A DNA stretch of 64,000 nucleotides from Zhengitettix transpicula (Eukaryota; Arthropoda; Insecta; Orthoptera; Tetrigidae). The stretch is taken from positions 28,926,629 to 28,990,628 of the forward strand of contig CM073592.1 in NCBI GenBank assembly GCA_037074705.1. The letters are read 5' to 3'. The notes below the pieces were generated by a model. The model searched no databases. It was not told where the DNA came from and worked only from the letters and a program-made list of their open reading frames with translations. This document shows positions 1 through 13,674 of this stretch, piece by piece; positions within the stretch are counted from its first letter, which is position 1, and every line of letters starts with the position of its first letter. Made by a program: the position numbers and the translations under genes.

Positions 1-66
<66 letters not shown>
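1..66. repeat. (CT)n microsatellite
   Basis: An uninterrupted CT dinucleotide run opens the window and is probably cut by the window edge. Its upstream extent is not visible. Confidence 0.97.
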
Positions 67-69
<3 letters not shown>

Positions 70-991
70 GTTTATAGTTGATATTTCGCCCTCCCAAGTC
101 TTCTTAGCACTATTTTTCATGACCAACTTCTTGTGTCTAGTCACGAACCGTACGCGACTGTTTGACGTTATCCCTTCAGATATATGCAAAAGAACAAACA
201 GGATCATAAAATTCCTCCACGGTAGATCTGAAAAAAATTAAATTTTTATTAAATCAATTCTCCCTTTTAACTGTTCACCTATTTACCCCAGACGATAAAG
301 TTATCCAAAACCTTGATCACCGTATTTTTTTTATTATACTTTAAAAATCTTTATTGGGTTGTACAAAAACTCTACCGCAACTTTTTTAAAAACTATTAAT
401 ATCATTATCCTGATAATTTAATGTTTTGTTTGATGTAAAAACTCTACCCTTTTAACTGAATTGAATGTTCTACAAATAATTATTTAATATATTATATTAA
501 TGATATTTAATGATTGAGTAATGCAAACATATGCTTTAGAAAATACCAATTGCGTAAACGTATTGGAATTATAATAGTCTCTTTGATGAACAGTAACATT
601 TTACAAATTAAAGAGAGACGAAAGCCCGTATTTCATGTTTGAAACGACGTTATCTTCAGCCAATGAAGTCTCTCTGTGAGTGGCATGCTTGGAGGATGCC
701 TCATCAGCTGGATGTAACTATCTCCCGTAATCAGCTTATCTTCTGCTACGCAAGGCCAACGTGTGTAATTGTTAATCGAGGTCTTTGCTACGAAGGATTC
801 CGAAGCTACAGACTAAATAAATTTGAAATTTATACCCTTTGTCGGGAAACATTACCTGAAGGCCTTCGCCGTCGACGGCCGTAAAAGATTAAACCACTTT
901 ATCTACCCTGATTCAAGTAGAATTGCGTTTTAAAAAAATTCTCTCACTATTACAAGACCGTAATTGTTTATTTATGAGTAATTTAAGGTAT
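67..991. other. AT-rich sequence, nothing recognised
   Basis: There is no recognisable gene, RNA or repeat. An 81-codon open frame at 639-884 has no recognisable motif and no splice context, and is probably chance. Confidence 0.5.
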
Positions 992-1510
992 AAACAGAAC
1001 CTCAGGGATATTCTCTCGCAGGTCGAACCTTTTAGGAGAGATACGAAGGGTCTACCGTTATTGAACTAAGGTTCCCACAAGCCGAGGCACCTCGGCCTGT
1101 TATGAGAGGTGTATGTTCCGGGGTCACAGACCTCGGGCATACGGTAAGAGTTGTCCGCTATTCCCATTGGAATAGTCGGCCAGCTGCCTCCTAAACTGGT
1201 CGAGGCACGGAGAAGGGAATGCTGCGTCCCCACAGAAAACTCCTCTCCCGCTATCGGAAGGGCGTGGGACAAGTACACAATGCCCGACCTACCCGATGCA
1301 GGTTTTCCAAGGGTTTTTCCTGCATTTCTTTAGACGAATGCCGGGTAGGATCCTTAATATATAGCCCGGGGGCCCTAGTTAACCCTTGGCTACCTTCCTC
1401 TACCCTTCCACATCCCCCCTTTCAAATCCCTTCCTATGCTGTTAAAGGGGAGTTGCCCAATGTGGATCACCCTCATGTAGCCTGATGCCCTAAAAAAAAA
1501 CAGAACCTCA
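992..1510 (+). mobile_element. Retroposon family A, copy 1, with target-site duplication
   Basis: Non-LTR-type retroposon of about 490 bp. The 3' end reads CCTGATGCCC followed by a short poly-A. The insertion is bracketed by a direct repeat AACAGAACCTCA (near 993-1004 and again at 1499-1510), the signature of target-primed reverse transcription. Nine copies or fragments of this family lie in the window, with variable 5' truncation and A-rich or (TA)n tails. A 60-codon frame (1151-1333 here) is open in most copies, and a longer antisense frame is also open, so coding is unproven. It could be a SINE or the 3' end of a longer LINE. No reverse transcriptase is seen next to any copy. Confidence 0.85.
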
Positions 1511-2197
1511 AAGAACCTTACAATGTATATACCATACCATACCATGTATATAACAAAATATTTTTTATTTACTGGAAAGTAACAAGGTTATTCATTCACA
1601 ATTATTTATTATACATATTTTTGAGCTTTCGGATTAATTAACAATAATCATCTATAAGATCAAAATAAAAGCAAATAGAAACATAATTAAAAGTACGTAA
1701 TATAAATTTCTGCTAAACGATTTTCAAAAAGAATTATGGATTCATTCTACGTAATTTTTGACACTTTTGTGTTATTTTTTCGAAGTTTATTTTGTAAAAA
1801 TTAGTATTAAGTATTTTTAATTATGTTTATATTTTATTTTTATGTTATAGACGAACATGTCTTAATTAAGCTGAAATGTCAAAATAATAAAATGTATATG
1901 AATAATAATAGAGACTAAAAATATTGTTATTTTGGAAAATAACAATATAGGTAACATAACAATAAATAATATAGAATATATTTTCCAATTTCGATATTCA
2001 GGACATGCTGTGGACAAATAATCCTTATTTTTCAATTGGTAGTATTTCTGTGTCTGTGAAAACAATTTGGGAAGAATTGCAGTAATTACAGGATTTTTTT
2101 TTTCAAAATCTAATAGAATGTTAATAACGAATTATTACTACATATTTCAACTTAACAAAAATATATCGTTCATCCTTATCTTACAATTTATTAATAA
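1511..2197. other. AT-rich sequence, nothing recognised
   Basis: Very AT-rich spacer without a supported feature. Confidence 0.5.
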
Positions 2198-3316
2198 ACT
2201 AGCTGGGTGCCCGGCGTTGCCCGAGATGTCATTTATATAAATAACATCGATAAGACTCCAATTTTGGTTACTTTAGCTCTATTTTTATGTAAAGCTCCTC
2301 GAACCCTATCCCTAAATGTACTCACCTCCCATGCCGAAGGGGGATGAAGTCATTGACTAAATATATCGGCCGTTTTTACATGTTAGAATATGACCACCCC
2401 CACAAATATGCGATAATGAAAAAGAATGTATTCCACGGAAAAATCTGCCGATTGTCTGGAAATTTATTCCCCCGCCCAACATCTCCCAAACCCGTCGCTT
2501 AACCAAGGTTGTCACAATTAGATTCAGCGACATTCATAGTCTCGGAATTTATTCGAATCTCGGTTGTTTTTGCGGGTTTTTATTTAACGTACCTCCACCC
2601 CACCCCTAAGCTTGCTCCCCTCACAGGGGTTAAATTATACACAAACAACATCGGTATAAATACTATCAAAGTAATTAACCCTAGGAAATAATTATCACAA
2701 ATATCGACAGTTTAACATGTTTGAAAATTTTCACCCCCGACCACTCCCGCTTCGGGGACTTAAACGGTCAAGTTTAATGTCATAATTAAACTCAGTGACA
2801 ATCCCGATAGTTTCTGGTTTTCTTTTTATGCAATGCTACTTCACGCCCACCCTTAAGAGTGCACCCTTCTGAGTCCGAAAGGGGTTGAAATTATACACAG
2901 AGAACATGTAGAGAAATTTTATTAATCTAATTCATCCCGAAATATATTTAATCGACGCAAAAAACAGCCGGTCAACTCATCCCAACCCAGCCGATACCCG
3001 CGCGTTGTCCAGATTGTCATAAATAAATTCAGCGACATCCATTACCTTCGATTTGACTCGAATCTCGGTTGTTTTCCCGTTATTTTCAAGGACCGCCTGT
3101 TTTAGCATGTTTAAGTATTTCCACCACCGTCCACCCCCGCTTCTGGGGGTGGTAGACGCGTCTCACCCCGACAGTGTTTGTTTCCTGGTCGCAAAGAACA
3201 CGTGTACGAAATATTGTTAAATTTGCTCCAGCGGTGTAGATTTGTATAACGAACATACAAACATACATACATACATACAAACATACATACACTCATTTTT
3301 ATTTATAAGATAAGAT
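2198..3316 (+). mobile_element. R-type interspersed element with CATA-repeat tail, copy 1
   Basis: Begins with AACTAGCTGGGTGCCCGGCG and ends in a run of CATA/CAAA tetranucleotides followed by TTTTTATTTATAAGATA. The same head and the same tail organisation occur at 25253-26024, so these are two members of one family. Inside are C-rich blocks (for example near 2740, 2860 and 3125-3150) with a CACCCCC...GGGGGTG character. This head sequence is familiar from many arthropod genomes in elements with a microsatellite tail, but I cannot assign it to a class. No coding capacity was seen. Confidence 0.65.
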
Positions 3317-6300
3317 ATCAGCGCGTAATTACACAATGACCGAACAATTTCAGTGATGTTTTCCTTTTCCTGATTACTTGAGAAGGGCTATTAAATTAAA
3401 CAACAGGCGACTTGTAAATCATTTTTATTAAAAAAATGTTAATAACAATTATCTCTGGAAGGTCTAGTAAAATTGGCTGTAGGAAAATTATCTTTAAGAG
3501 TCTTTTTTTTTCTCTTAGGCAGGCATAATGAAATAGTAGGATGAATAGAGATGACTTCATCTTGTTTGTTATGAAACATGAGTTTTGTGGGTTCTTTCAT
3601 TGTGCAGTAATTTTTTGGGGTCAAAGATATTCGAAGGAAAAAACGAAACCCATATTAATATATTGGTTGGTGGAATGATCGTCCAATTACATAGAAATAC
3701 TACGGATCTTAATTATTATTTATATAAAAAAAATATTTAAAGCCGTGACAAGTGTTGTGATTCCATCTCAGGTAAAACAGGAACAACGACCTGGATTTTC
3801 AGAGCGGATACACGTAAGTGAAAAATATAAATAGACAGGATCTGTGACAACCGAACGTAATTACTGACACAAAGACATTCTGAAGAACAATACAACTTTC
3901 TCATCAATTTGTCTTCCGTCCAACTGCGCTATCAATTTGCACAGCAATTACCTGGAGAAAGGCAAGAAAACTTGGAAGAAGCTGTTTCATGTTTCAGTAA
4001 CTACTCGATACCGGATGATCATCACACAAGTGATGATTATAAATCAATAAACCTGACAAATGTGCCTGAAATATATTTTAATAAAAGGACAAGTTAGTAC
4101 CATATTAATATAATAAAAATTTGTATGACGTATCGTTCCCTTTTTGGAACCTCTTCAGATGTAAATATAAAAATGTTGTGAGTCTTATTATAATTTATTC
4201 CTTGAATTATCAATTTATAATTAAAACTTTGTGGTGAAAATTTCTCATACTGCGTGATTTACTCTTTCAATGAATCCGACAATTAAGTCGTGCTAATTTT
4301 TATTTTATCAATGTGTTTTAATTATATATTTCTGACCAATTTGTCTGCTATAATTTAAATAAATTAAGATAAATATAACTATTAACCACATATAATTTTG
4401 CTCATTCTGGTGTGTATCTTCTGAAAAAAAATAATGAGAATATTGTAATGACGTATTCTACGTGCTTGTTTGCTTTAGGGAAGTTGGATCTCTTAATACG
4501 TATACGTCACTGTATGTTAAATTTATTATTCGTATATTAAGGAAACTTTTATAATTTCTAGAAAAGCAGTTGATCTACTTTTCCTTACTTAATTATATAG
4601 AGAATTATTTCCTTATTGCGTAAAAAATTCTTTAATATTTAGGACAGTCCCAGATGTCTTCTTGGTAAGTGAAGATTCGTGTTGAGAGCACTACGATGAG
4701 CAATGTCTCTGGTGTTTACTCAGCAGTTACATACTTAACTGATAGCATCGAGTAAAATCAAGAAGTTTTGAGTACTCACGAAATTGGCAATGCGATGTTC
4801 GGAAAACCCCAAGTTATTAAGTGCATCGGGTCAAGTGATTTCGTAATTTTATTACGTCTGGTGGCCCCCTTTTTCTTTTTCGATGATATCGTTGACCGTG
4901 TCTTTCTCGGTTTTGAAGCCATTTATCGAGAAGTAGTTTATTAGGGGTAATAAGGAAGAGAATTGCGGCTATGATCTTATCTAAAAAAAATTCCTTGATC
5001 AGATCATGTGCGGCTTAGTGAAGCTTATCAGAAATTCTTCACGCCGCGGCTAATTGGACAGGTGAAGACACATGACGGACGCTAATCCTATTCACGGTTG
5101 CCTGCTTACCAAATAAACTCTTCCACGCGTCAGTGACACCTCCGTGCTGGCGATGATCTCACTTTATACTTAGTCTGTAATAAACAGCTAAATTGAACTC
5201 AACAAGTTATTCGCTTGTGTTGAGAAGGCGAGGGTGAATGGTAAAGATGTCACAGAAATGTAAATTCTTGTTTGTAAAATTGGCAGATCTATGAAGAAAA
5301 ATTGATGTGAAACGTCCAGGGAGCTACTCGCTCGTATTTAAAATTTCATAATGGTTCTGTCACCTGGAAACTCCAGTTAAACCCATGATTTACAGGGCAC
5401 GAAGCGTCGTAGTGCTAAAATTATCCAGAATAAGCTTGGACTAGGACTCCATGAAACTGCTCTTTCGTATAGGGACATCAAAGTAGAACAGGCATACGAG
5501 TCAATCTTCGAGAATCGGACATGGACAGTGGAACTCTGATGACACCGCAGGAGGACGTATGACAGTGACGGACGTTTAGCTCCACCACAAGTGTCAGCGA
5601 AGCGGCGGATCAACGTAAGAAGTTGGCCACTGTCTGATTTTTCTGTTGCACAACGCACTAACTCATTTTCCAAAAGTTTCTTTTCAAGTTAGCCAAGGCA
5701 TGTCTCTGGTAAAAGTCAAAGATTAACACGGAAAGGTGGTACCTGACTGAAGGGACCTCTGAAGACTCTTGTTTTCCAAAGTAACTAGAAAAATCTTCCC
5801 ATTGTTTTAGCGATGAATCTATAAATGAAACATTTCCGCAAAAACAGTTTTTGCATCCTCTGGTTGTAGTCGTATCTGATTATCGCCAATTTCTTAGCAT
5901 CTATTCGCAAAAACCTCGAACGCCCTTGTGGTAGAGACAGTTTCGTTTACCAGGACCTCGTAAGATGAAACAATGACCTGGTCTTCACCTACGTAATTGT
6001 TAATACATCGTAAAAAAAATAGTTGTACCAGCCATGAGTAATCAACGAGAAATGACGGTGAAGCGTTCTCGTCATTTCTAGGTCAGTGAACTTGATGACG
6101 AAACCGCGAAGATTACATCAGCGAACACTCCCATGTTTGTAGAGGAACGTCACGCTCGTATTTCCAGTCCGTCGGACTCTTGTTTCGACGAACTTGGAGT
6201 TTCATTCATCAAGGCGGAAGCTGACTGCAGTGACGTAACGTAACTGCGTTCGTGTGCTCTAGAGCTATTTTTACATTAGCACTGACCTTCAATATTCCGA

Positions 6301-9300
6301 TGAATGAAATGAATCCGGAAAGCTGCTCTCTTATGCAACCAACCACAGTTAGTCACGAAACGGTTTAATATATAGACTGCAGAAATGCCACGGACCTATT
6401 AAAATTAATCAAAATAATTTTCAAAAGTCAACAACGAAGAAACCAAAACTCAGATGACCTAATCATGGAAAATCTAAGTAAGCTATAATAATCACCGTAG
6501 ACGAGACATGACATTACAATCAGTCAATTAATTCCGGAGCAGATTAAAATTTTCCTTTTGCAATTTTAGAGTTCTGTTAATATTTTTTTTCTGTGGTCTG
6601 CACGGAAATTCGAAAGACCTAACATGTGATGTGCTACAGAGTCTTGGTAGCAAATTTTCACAGTATATACGACGCACAGAATGGGAAAATGAATCAGGTT
6701 CGGTTCCCTGCAGTAAAATTAATGAAAAAAAAAAGTCTGATGATATGGAATGTTAGGAATTCACAAGATAAACCATCATCTTATCTGAGGTTAGTTGCTC
6801 AAGGACGATGAAAATATAACTGCATAGAATTTTAATTCCGTACGTAAACCATATTATTGTAAATCCTAATGTGCCACAACCGAGTTATCGAGATTCTGTA
6901 ATAGAAATGTTTCCTTCCAGAGATACGTGAAAGATAATTTCGCCTTCTGTACGAGACAAATTTTGAAATTAAACTACAATTATATTAAGCTATCAATGAC
7001 TTCCTCATTTAACACTTAAAAATTAAGTATATAAGTTGATATAAACCTCATATTAATTATGACCACTTGTCCGACTCTGTTTCTCAGAATAAAGTATTAA
7101 AAATATATTTTTTTTCGTAATTACTTAACAAGATTATTTATCGCTGATAAAAGTAATAATCTTAAATTGAGAACTATTATCAAGTCAATCAATAATATAT
7201 ATAAATTATCTGTATACAGGTATGTAGAATGTGTCACACCACTTTTCTTTGAGAATGTTTTGTCTTCACATTAATATGACGGATTTAAAATTATTTTCTT
7301 CGTCTTAAAATGATAATGGATAATTAAACGTGATTTTTAAAATAAATATATCAGAAATAATTTCAACTGAAAAGTCGTTAGTTTTCTTTATATAAATATG
7401 TAGTAACAGGGCCTTGTTGATGTAATAGTAAACACGTATAAGGTGTTTTACAACTCACAACAGTTATCAGTTTTAAAGTCTGGTGTTTATAATCTTACAT
7501 CATTACATTATAATTGCTATTTACTAAAATGTCGACAGCCAGCGTCAACATATGCTATAATACGTTAATATTATTATGATCAATTTAATACACAAAATAG
7601 CTACATTAGATTCCGGCGGTCATCGTTAAGATGTTTATAAAAGATAATTTAATATTCAAGGTGTATTTTTTGGCTTCCATTTTATTTTGCAGAGACTTTA
7701 AAAATCAAACCTTAGAAACGATAATACTCTAGAAGTAGAGACTCGGGAAAAATCCGAAGAGTACGCACAAAAATAAAGACCTAACATCCACCAAGATTTG
7801 TATTGATAAAGAATAACTATTCAAGGGTTTTTATTGGTATGCATTCAGACACCTAATTTTAAAAAAATGAGCAATTAATTCACGAAAACACATGATCTTT
7901 ACCCGTAATCAAGACGTCATAAATATATACTATAATTTTTTTAAACCAATTAACTTATATAAATATTTTAACATAATATTTATAAACATTTTCAAGGAAT
8001 TACACACGTACGTATGTATGTAAAAACATATGTAACGTATGTAACATATGTAAAAACAAAGACGAGAAACATATCGTTATAATTACGAAGGTATATCAAA
8101 AAATGTCCGACGTCTTCTGACGGTAAAAAAAAATTTGTAGGTCGTAAGTTAACAAATCTAAAGAAATATATTAATCGATAATAAATACTAGCAAACAGAA
8201 TATTCATTATTAAGGTATTAAAATTCGATATATAGTCGTAGGAAAATATTCTAGAGTGTATTCATACAGATATGTGTGACTTTAGATGGGGTTCATTAGA
8301 AAATATTATTCCAGCCATTTTAAAATCAGTATTTAACGATAAAGAAAAATAATTAAAAACACGCCAACCATAAAACAGTAACTGGTATTTTTCCATTAGT
8401 ACGCAAAATGGGACTTTGGCAGGAACGTGTTGTTCAGTTGACAATCAAATTATAAATCATTGACAATAAAGCTTTGACAGATTTTCCCTTAATTTGCTTA
8501 TATTTAAAAAGAAGATTGTGGCTGTGAAATTCCTGAAGTCTCCAGTAAAATCAAATGAAATGTAAGTTAACAATCATTATGGCAGTTTATAATGAAATTT
8601 ATTACTGAAAATTCATATTTGACCCATATCGAAGTAAAACCACTTTTTATCTTAGACTTTCCAGCGGTTGCGTATAAAAAAGAGCAGCAAAGAAATTGTT
8701 TGTAGTCAGAGGTACTGGAAACATCGTGTGTAGTAAGCGCTATCTGTGTGAGGTAGGAAATTTTAATAGACACGAGTTTGAAATAAATTACGACGGAAAG
8801 GTCAAGATCGTAAAACAGCAAAGAGAAACTTCAAGCGGTGAGGGAAATGAGACGCCGCAGGAGAGGAGTAAGTGGGTAAATGCAGGGAAACAACGGTAAC
8901 TTTATCTTCTGCATAAAGCGGATTTGTCAAGAGGGAATCTGATTGAAGAGGTCGTAAATCACACGAGGACACTCAGAGAGCTCGTCTTCCAGGAAACACG
9001 AAAGTTGTCTAGTTCCCGGCACTGATGGTTCCAAGACCAGAACTTCAGATTCGCCGGAAATTAAAAAAAATATATAATTAATCTGGAACCCATCTAGAGA
9101 CTTCTACGACTTAGTAATGAATATTTAATTAGCCAACCAGTAGTATTTTAGTTGATTATGACTGAGGTTGATGCTTTAAAAAATCACTGAATTTATTTTA
9201 TGTAAGAAAATACACGATAAAGCAGATACTGAAATTATGAAAAAATTAAAAATATTATTTTTAAGGGAAGCATGAATATGTTTTATTAAATTTTTGTTTG

Positions 9301-9518
9301 GTTCTACTGCACATATTTCCCTATAGGTAAAAATTTAGAGACTTCCGTTAACAGTTCGAAGGCTCATTGAAATAACCAGGTTACTGACGAATCATGGCTG
9401 GAAAACGACGACTTAGAGGATATTAAGGGCTCAAAACGAAAATTCCAAGTTTAAAGGAGCATATCATGTAATAAAATTGAACCGTTTGACAGTAGTCTAC
9501 ATACGTCATCAGTAGGAT
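3317..9518. other. Long stretch without a supported gene
   Basis: Over 6 kb of mostly AT-rich sequence. The part from about 4650 to 6250 is visibly richer in G and C and has a 98-codon minus-strand frame (5377-5673), but that frame has no recognisable domain or splice signals. A small perfect stem-loop lies at 6049-6078. At 7990-8060 there are short imperfect repeats of CATATGTAA. No transposon ends were recognised. Confidence 0.45.
6049..6078. repeat. Perfect 9-bp stem-loop
   Basis: GAAATGACG at 6049-6057 is the exact reverse complement of CGTCATTTC at 6070-6078, with a 12-nt loop. No neighbouring gene gives it a role. Confidence 0.6.
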
Positions 9519-9588
9519 TTCCGGAAGCTGGGAAATGTACTATCGTGACGCATCGCCGATCACGGGGACGATTAATACGACTTCACCC
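9519..9588 (+). repeat. Short interspersed repeat E, copy 1
   Basis: About 70 bp shared with 20571-20640. The conserved core is AATGTACTATCGTGACGCA, followed by a short GC-rich stem-like part and ATACGACTT. It is too short to classify and is possibly the end of a longer element. Confidence 0.55.
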
Positions 9589-10352
9589 TATAATAAAACA
9601 AATATATATTAATATTTATACATAACACATATATATATGGTTAAATAAGAACAGTGTAATAGAAGCGTTACTACGATAAATGCTTCTTTCTTTTGTAATG
9701 AAAACTTGGGTTAATCTAAAAAAAATGTCGACTAGGCTGACCGTCTCAGTAAAAATATTATTCGAGTCTCAGCTACAGTTTGCTAATTATATTTTATACG
9801 TTTCGTCTTTAAAGGCCTAGGTTCAGGATAGTCTTAAAGAATGTTTCTGAGGTGCGACAACTCACATCACAATGGCGGATTATTTCTTTACAGTTAGAAA
9901 AATTAATTTTTCAATTTCCTTACTTATTTTAGCGGTTAAAAAATAGGTTATCTGAATATATCGAAGTAACAGCAAGTATTTATATAATGAAGGAACGTAA
10001 CATAAATTTGATGAAGTGATGAACAGGAGCAGTCACTCAAATATTCTTTGTCGGATATATTTTTTTTTTAGAATTTATGCTGGCAAGTATTGTTTCTCCC
10101 TGCTGATACCGTGAATCGTACCATGATGGATGGCTTGGAAAATCCGTAGTGACGCAAATCCACGCCGCGGCGGTTTTACAGTTCACGGTTTCCGAAACAT
10201 TTCCGGTTGGGTAGACCCGAGATATCGCTTGAAAGGTTGCGACAACAACGAAAAGATAAATCTGAAAATGAAGGGTCGTGCATACGAATAAATAAAGGTT
10301 TTAAAACAAGAGGGCGAAATTCGGAAACCAAAGCTTAACTTGTACGTAATTC
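9589..10352. other. Unclassified spacer
   Basis: AT-rich, no supported gene. The portion near 10130-10210 is richer in CpG but unrecognised. Confidence 0.45.
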
Positions 10353-10566
10353 CACTGATGCAGGTTTTTCTAGGGTTTTCCCAGCATTTCTTTAGGCGAA
10401 TGCCGGGTAGGATCCTTAAACCGTAGCCCGGGGGCCCTAGTTAACCCTTGGCTACCTTCCTCCACCCTTCCGCATCCCCCCTTTCGAATCCCTTCCTATG
10501 CTATTAAAGGGGAGTTGCCGAACGTGGATTACTCTCATGTAGCCTGTTGCCCTATATATATATATT
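10353..10566 (+). mobile_element. Retroposon family A, copy 2, 5'-truncated
   Basis: Only the last 200 bp of family A is present (from GATGCAGGTTTTTCTAGGG to GTAGCCTGTTGCCC), followed by a (TA)n tail. The 5' flank TTGTACGTAATT (near 10341) and the 3' flank TTGTAGTAATT (near 10565) are nearly identical, a likely decayed target-site duplication. 5' truncation with a preserved 3' end is expected of a retroposon. Confidence 0.85.
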
Positions 10567-10613
10567 GTAGTAATTGGTAATTAAGGCATTGTTCTAATTG
10601 AAAAGTTGAATTG

Positions 10614-11568
10614 TAGAGGTCTCATTATTAGTGGATATAGAGCGGACGCCGCAACAAACCGGCAAGGCAAAGAAAACATTGTTGATCGGTTGGGAAGGTT
10701 TTACGCGCTCAAAATTTACGAGACGAAGAATTCAGTCGGGCAGCGAACAGCAAGCAGTTTGAAAGCTTTACAGTCGGGCAGCAGAGAGCGAATAGATCAG
10801 ACGAAAAGTTTTACAGTCGGCAGTCAGAACGAAAGAATGTGGTCCAGTCACAAACATGCTTTCAAATATTAAAAAGTAAAGCAATATTCAGTCGGGAAGG
10901 AGACAGAGCAACTAGTGTGTGTATTCGGTGGTCGAGCGTAGATTCATCATGCTGGCCATAGACAAACCAATGAAGTCCATTTTCAACTAAAGTCACGAGA
11001 TCTACAAATCCAGGTTGCAGTAAAGCATCGAGAACCAACCAATTTGTGTTAAACCAACTAACAAACTACACCAATTAGAGTCTGTGAACATTTAGAGTCT
11101 GTGAGAACTTAGAATCAGTGATGTCCCCAAAATTGTGCACGAAAAACTAAAAATGAGACCTGGGCAGCCGTAAGTAGAGAAAAACTTTAAAATCATTTGT
11201 AAACCGTGATTAAAAGATAAAAGTCAGATCGTTCTTTAATTATTTAATTATCGATAGAATGAGATTGTTAATGCTTGATAAAATTGAAATTGCTAAATTC
11301 AATCTTTAGTATTATTTCTTCCACAACAAATTTCGTCTATGTTCAGACGCATTGATTTCCATAAAAAGTAAATGTAATTTTGATTATATAAATTCTGCCA
11401 TTTATCAAACCCAGTTCAAGACCCTGAGATCCCAAATATTTAGAGTATTTTATACTTGTTTTAAAATTGTTAATAAATCTTGTTTAATAGTTTTCACTTA
11501 AGTTCTTTCATTTAGAAACGCCACATTCATATTATATTTAATTATTACAATATATATATATATATATA
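10614..11568 (+). mobile_element. Interspersed repeat family B, copy 1
   Basis: About 955 bp, related over its whole length to 22458-23286. It starts at TAGAGG(T/A)CTCATTATTAG and ends in TTAATTATTACA followed by (TA)n. The first third holds degenerate direct repeats of CAGTCGGGCAG. A small 5-bp stem (CGTCT...AGACG) is conserved near the 3' end. It could be a solo LTR (ends in CA) or a retroposon with a (TA)n tail; the second copy's flanks favour the latter. The open frame at 10606-10872 is not conserved in copy 2. Confidence 0.75.
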
Positions 11569-13283
11569 AAAAGGTAAGAAGAAAATCGTTTGAGGGAGCT
11601 ATGGAGGAACTTTCTGAAACCCAATCAATAACTGTAAATAAAATATGAGATATTATAAACGCGTCATTGCATTACACAGATAAATCTTTGAAGGAGACAT
11701 TTTGCAATTTAATATCTCTGAGATTAAACAGACGTTGTAACTGTGTTATCGATTTACTGCACCTGTTTTTTTTTAACATCATTAGATATTTTTATTTTAT
11801 AATGTTGAAGCTTGAAAAATGAGATTTTAATTATTTTTCCTAGTCGTAGAGGAACAATATTACATTTTTTTACATTGCGTCTCGTTACAGACGTAACTTG
11901 GGTTAGCATTTTTATGTTATGAATAAAACTTCTGTTAACAGTAAATTAACGTAAAATTTTCACGGGTAAACAGTTAAGGAAACATTTGTAATTTATTCAG
12001 AAGATTCCAAAAATTATATTCGACTCTACAAGTTTCAACGTAAAGGACTAGCATAATAAAAGCTACGTTAAAAAAAAATTAAAAAATTTCACTTGAAGAA
12101 TAAAATCTAATTTAATGGCAAATAAATTAATATACTCTCAGAAAATTTAAAATTATTTGTGTAACTGAGATCGAATCAAGATATTTATTACAGTATAGGA
12201 AATAGACTCGTGAGGGGTATCTAAGAATGTGGTTTTAATGTACTTATATTTTAGGTATGACGTCGAAATACATGACGAAACTTTATAAGATGGAGGTCAA
12301 TAAATGTAACTGGGTCAGTTAGAGTAAGGGCCGGGCTCTAAATGATGCAAGAAATACTAATGAGCTTGAAGGTGGTCCGATGATATCATAGTAAAATAAG
12401 CATCTGAAGATGAAAAGAAAACGAGATTTTTTTTATCGCGATGAGTAGTGTCACTGCTGAACAACACATTAATCTGTATCAAGATGGATGAGAGACGTTG
12501 GTGAGGGAAAAATTCCAGCACACGATCGCGTGGGTGAGTACGACGACCGGTGCTAATGGACGGTTAAAGGTTTTCCACGTGTAAAAGGATCACTTATCTC
12601 CCATACGGCGATACTAACATCGATAATGTCAAAATCGATCATGAAAGATCTGCAAAGTGGTTGGAGAATTCCGAGGAACAACCGAATTCTTCGTGTCAAT
12701 AACCATTTATATTTTCCATAACTCTGGAAATTAATTATTGAAGATAAACTGTGATATCTCAGCTACTTGAGCAACGGAAGAGAGACTCTCTGGAAACTTT
12801 TCAAAGCATCTTAAATATCTATGATATTGTCGTCATTTATTGAGCACTGTCAAATAACAATCTGTGATTCAGGGTGGATGATTCGTTGACTTCAGAAATG
12901 ATCTGGCGGTTTGAATACTTTGTCACCAGTCATTTTCCCATACCATCAGTTCCGGCATAAACCTGATAATGTTCTCAGGCAATTTGCTGTATTCTGAAAC
13001 GTCATCAGCTAATTGCAACGTGTATAAAAAAAAATATCAATTTTGAGGTAATATAATTACGTATATACTAAACTTATTTTGAACTATGCCTCTTTTCTCG
13101 ATATTAAGAATTTAATTTTTTATTTTACGCCTGTTCTTGAAATAATAAATCAATTATTGACCTCATACAGAGATTTTATTTATTATTTACAGAGTTTTTG
13201 TTTACTTTAGTTGGTCTATGTTTACTTTGGGTAATTAGTCTATACATTAATCATTTTCAAACCCCTCCACTTTATGATTAAAC
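11569..13283. other. AT-rich spacer
   Basis: No gene, RNA or repeat recognised in about 1.7 kb. Confidence 0.45.
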
Positions 13284-13315
13284 CTGAAGAAGATACGAAA
13301 ATGTATCGAAACGTA
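13284..13315 (+). ncRNA. Hammerhead-like motif 1
   Basis: CTGAAGA (13284-13290) is followed by an inserted A, a 5-bp stem GATAC/GTATC around a 6-nt loop, then GAAACGTA. This matches the hammerhead core (CUGANGA, stem II, GAAA, then UH at the cleavage position), with ACGT able to form stem III between two molecules. The extra A before stem II is non-canonical. The conserved family block (AAAAATTGTCTG) follows at about 13330. Best-preserved core in the window; self-cleavage is an inference. Confidence 0.5.
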
Positions 13316-13674
13316 TTTCGCTATAAATAAAAATTGTCTGTAATTGATTTATTAAGAGTTTAGTACATGTGACGTGTACCCATCACTTATGTGTCTATAC
13401 GTGAATGTTTCAACCATTAATTTGTGCTCATTTATATAAAATATCCACGTTTTTGTGTTATTATTTTCCTTTAAACTATTTTTTTTAATCATTTGAGTAT
13501 TGTAATTCCATATTGATACAACGAAATTTGTCACACGTTTGTTTTCTTTTTTCTATCATTGAATTCCCAATTTACTTATTTTATTATTGGTAACTATATT
13601 CTTTAATATGGGCATTTTATTTACTATAACATATATATGTATATGTAAATTAGGTTTCCATTTATGTATTGGAT

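Noticed and set aside
5377..5673. 98-codon minus-strand frame as a gene
   Set aside because: No recognisable domain, splice signal or conserved neighbour; within the length expected by chance in GC-richer sequence.
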